Positions 60,501 to 64,000 of a stretch of 64,000 nucleotides of DNA are shown here, in pieces. Position numbers and translations under genes: made by a program. Numbering within the stretch: position 1 is the stretch's first letter; each line of letters starts with the position of its first letter. The notes below the pieces were generated by a model. It was given only the letters and a program-made list of their open reading frames with translations. It did no database searches and had not been told where the DNA came from. The stretch lies in assembly GCF_028858725.1 (NCBI RefSeq), contig NC_084761.1:35246501-35310500 (forward strand), written 5' to 3'. This DNA is from Colius striatus (taxonomy: Eukaryota; Chordata; Aves; Coliiformes; Coliidae).

Positions 60501-63500
60501 AGGGCGGGAGACGTGCGTTTGCTTAACGGGCGCGTTCAAGTACCGTAAAGCTTAACATGAGATTAAAAATAATTCTGTTCAACTTGTGGCAAGAGGTTCA
60601 TCCTTCAAGGTTATTTTGGGTTTTTTTTCCCTGCAATTTTAAGGTGTAAACGTTCATTTAATTTTTCTTTTATTTGGTTAATGGAACTGATCAGATTTAC
60701 ATGTTAAGAACAAAGAAAAGGAGTGCCAGAAGCTAGTATTACAGGAAAGCCAATGTTTTGAAAGGTGACAGCTTTATGCAAGTAAAGGGAAATTAATAAC
60801 TTCATTGGCAAGTAAAAGATTTGAGAACAGTACAGACAAAACTCTGCTAACTATTTTTTCAATGTTAGTTTTCTGGTTACTTTTCAAGTTAAACATGAAT
60901 TTATTAGAAACTGTCTTTCCACTTCTTCATATCTGTATAGACCTGTGGAATAAAGGTATTGTCATTGTCTGCATTCTTTCTGCATCCACATCCACTCTTT
61001 AAAAGCGGGATGATCTTTCGAGGTCCCTGTGTTTCTGTGGCAATTCAGCTCATACAAGCAGAGGACTAGAAGTGACCCACAGGAATGCTAAGTCCAGTCC
61101 CATGGTATTTGATGCAGTTCAGACCTGCTCTGCAGATAAAAAGTAAGACTTTAAATGTTTACTAGATGTAGTGCAAGAACTTGCATGCTGTATAGGCAGT
61201 GCCTATGACTGTAGTTATGGTTTTCCTAAAATTTAATTCCACTGTTGTTAAGTCCCAAGAATGACAGTTGAGGACAATGTTCACACCACCTAGTTTTAAG
61301 TCAGAAACAAGTCCTAGTTGGTTTGGGCCTTTGGCTAACAACTCTGCTCTACTGCAACAAAGATTGCAAGAAGCAAAATTGAGAGGTTTGCTTGAAATCT
61401 CCAGTCCCTTATCTCACTGCCTCCCATGCCTATGACACCACTTAGCTTTGCCTCCATGGAGCCTGGCAAGCTGCCTGCTCCAGGAAATAACCATGTGTAG
61501 GCTGCTGGAGTGCAGATCTTTATGAGAAAACGCAGAGTTCATTTGGTCTTGTCCTACTTCTGGGAAAAGAACATGCCATGTCATTGTTTACTAATTATGA
61601 AATGTCTGGAAGCTGTTCATCTTTACTTTCCTTCTCTAAAGCACAAATGCAGCTCTTCCAGGCTTTTACAGCTGAGGATGTTACATATGCTTTTACTTTT
61701 GAGAACCAAATGAGTACCACTTAGAAATGTCAGGCCAACATTTTGAACCTGATGAAAGTAGCACATATTGAGAGGGAACAGGAGTCAAAATGAAACACTG
61801 TCAGCTAAACTGTAATCCGCAGCAAACTTAATTACTATTCTGTAATATTGCAAGAGAGGGGAAGTCTACAAACATTTTGAGAGAAGTGACCCAAAAGAAA
61901 AAGCTGAGAACAGGCAACCTGATAAGACACTAGAATCAACTTCTGATAGAGAAAAGACATGCTAGAAAAAACCAACAGAATTGGTAAAGCACTTGGCCTG
62001 GATGAAGTCCATGAAGATGTGTAAATACTAATATCAGAGTATAAAATATTTTATATGTGAACTGAGCTCTAAAGGAGGATATCATCTTATTAAATCTACT
62101 GGTATCAACAAGCAACCAAGCCTTCCTTCACAGTTTTGAAAGAAAAGCTATGGACTTTAAATTAGTTACAGATGGGGAACAAGATTTTCTGAATTTAGCT
62201 TAATTATCCTTCCCAGATAGAGGAGGGTAGTATGTGGAAAATAAAATAAAAGCCTCTGGCATATGGAGAGGGGGGAAAAAAACCAAGCTATTCTCACCTG
62301 TGGACAGTGAGGTGTAACAGGAGCTGGGCTCTACCAAATACTGTAATGAGCCAGTATCTCTGAAGCTGCACGATTCTCCAAATTTGTTCAGCCATAATTG
62401 TTTTCTGTCAGACCAAATGCCAGATGGCTAGCATAAATGCTTTATAGTGACTATTTTAAATAATAAGTAGTACTTTGTGCTTATTTGGCCAATTAGTGGG
62501 AGAGATTACTAAAAATTGTCAGTGAAAAGTCCTTGGCATTCACAAGAGTCAGTTCAGTTCAAAGGTTGGGGATGATATTCCTTAATTTCACACTAACAGC
62601 TTCTTAATGGAACACTTCAGGAAAAAAACAACAGCCACAAAATATAATGTTTCCAACACTGAAAAAGCATACTGAAATAATTTGTTGGGTAAAGCTTGTG
62701 CTGTAAGGGAGTGTCATAAAGCAACACCCATCTTATCAGAGATATACACGATTGCTGTAGTAATCATTTAATTGGTTAACAGCATAATAAATAATGTTGG
62801 TCTGCATCATGGGTGGTCAGAGATCAGTCTGTTTCTATTTGCATTCCTGATGGAAGAGAAGAGAGGGAGCTCACATACGCACAAGGCCTCTAACATCTTG
62901 CAAGGCCATGATGGGACTTTTCTCCTAATGGGGGTAGAAGGCTTAGACCAGAGAAGAAATTACAGTACCTTATAAGGATGCTATTACTAATGATGTTTTC
63001 AACCACTCTGCTGTTGCAGATGGTGGGAGCTGACAATAATGCTTTGTAATAAAATGACAATAAACCTGAAAGCTAAATTCACTAATTTCTAACCCATCTC
63101 TCCGTTACATAGAGACTGGAAGCACAATCAGCCACAGATCAGAACACCGTCCTTCATTGAAAATCAGGATGCTGACAATCCAGGGCATAGGCTCTTAAAA
63201 GAGGCTACAACAAGGCTGTAAAGTTTGATGACCTTGAACAGGGAATGACAGAAGACAATTTTCTAGACTGCTGATATATCTAGTTTTAATTCATGAAGAA
63301 AGTACAACTCCTTTTATTGCTCGTGAGATAGGTGATTTTTGTCCATTAAATTAATGGGTTATTATTTCTCCTCCATCTGACACTTCTTTTTTAAAAAAAT
63401 AATTAAAATTACAGTTCTGTCATTTTGGGGTCCAACAGCATTTTGAACTGGTGAGTCAGATTTAGGAAAAGATATATTTCATAATTTTGGTGGTAGGAAT

Positions 63501-64000
63501 CCAGTCTGTTGTCTGGATAACAATACTGAATAAGCAGCACATAATAGTGAATTTGCTTCCTTTCTTTGTTATGTAAATACTATTTATTCTAGGGAAAAAT
63601 ATCTTCTATGTATGTATCTATTTCTTTTGGATTACTACTGTTCCTTTTAGCTGCAATTGGAATTTAATTCATTTTTACTTGATTTGATTGAGACTAATTT
63701 CCCTTAACTAGCCTGTTACGGTAGGACAAATCTAAGTTTTAGACCCGGTGATTTTTTTCCAGCTAAAAAACTCAAGGCTAAGCTAAACATTCAAGTTGTT
63801 TTGTTTTTAAATTTGAATGCAAGCATCTCCACACAGTGCATGCAAACCAATTACTTCACAACACTTCAGTGGAATTGTAATAAGGAAACGACAGTAATTA
63901 TAAACAAGCATGAAAAAATACTACCTATTAAAAATATAATACTAAATTTATAATATAATCATAGATATAATTTATTAATTTCAATTATAATAATTTTAAT
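60501..64000. other. Right flank, intergenic
   Basis: AT-rich sequence upstream of PRMT9 with no recognisable exon, CR1 or LTR. The last ~100 bases are almost pure A/T. ARHGAP10 would be the next gene in other amniotes but no exon of it is seen. Open frames here are under 70 codons and unassigned. Confidence 0.6.

Overview
The window is vertebrate nuclear DNA, almost certainly from a bird. It has GT-AG introns, CpG-island promoters, several truncated CR1 LINE fragments (some with the CR1 3' terminal TTCTATGATTCTATGA-like repeat), and solo LTRs of the abundant avian class III/ERVL-like type. Three genes are recognised by protein similarity recalled from the human orthologues. They occur in the order known from human 4q31: the last coding exon of EDNRA (+, 159-299), complete TMEM184C (+, 28839-37814, 10 coding exons, 445 aa) and complete PRMT9 (-, 59190-40508 from the conventional start, 12 coding exons, 842 aa, plus an upstream exon that may add 29 residues). 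ARHGAP10, the next gene expected to the right, is not seen.

Layout. 1-1060: end of EDNRA and its 3' UTR. 1061-28250: an AT-rich intergenic region with no recognisable gene. It holds CR1 pieces on both strands (10.86-11.22, 17.36-18.27, 19.05-19.11, 19.84-20.25, 21.36-21.56 kb), a 1,114-bp solo LTR with a perfect 5-bp target-site duplication (22240-23353), a second 572-bp LTR (27468-28039), hairpin-forming inverted repeats and a G-quadruplex-type tract. 28255-29130: CpG-island promoter with NF-Y, GC-box and ETS-type sites, two upstream ORFs and TMEM184C exon 1. 28839-37814: TMEM184C. 37815-40507: the convergent 3' UTR zone. 40508-60295: PRMT9 on the minus strand, with a 590-bp solo LTR (perfect 5-bp target-site duplication) in intron 8 and a CR1 copy in intron 4. 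59990-60500: PRMT9 CpG island with an NRF1 site and a TISU/YY1 element. 60500-64000: AT-rich flank with no feature seen.

The genes are not a functional unit. EDNRA is a Gq-coupled endothelin-1 receptor, TMEM184C a multi-pass membrane protein of the OST-alpha/DUF300 family, and PRMT9 an arginine methyltransferase acting on the splicing factor SF3B2. They share only conserved synteny. All exon boundaries were derived by hand: each junction has GT/AG, and the phases add up to uninterrupted frames of 1,338 bp and 2,529 bp. I found no previously undescribed system. The most interesting points are the TISU element that opens an in-frame N-terminal extension of PRMT9, and the two solo LTRs with intact target-site duplications.
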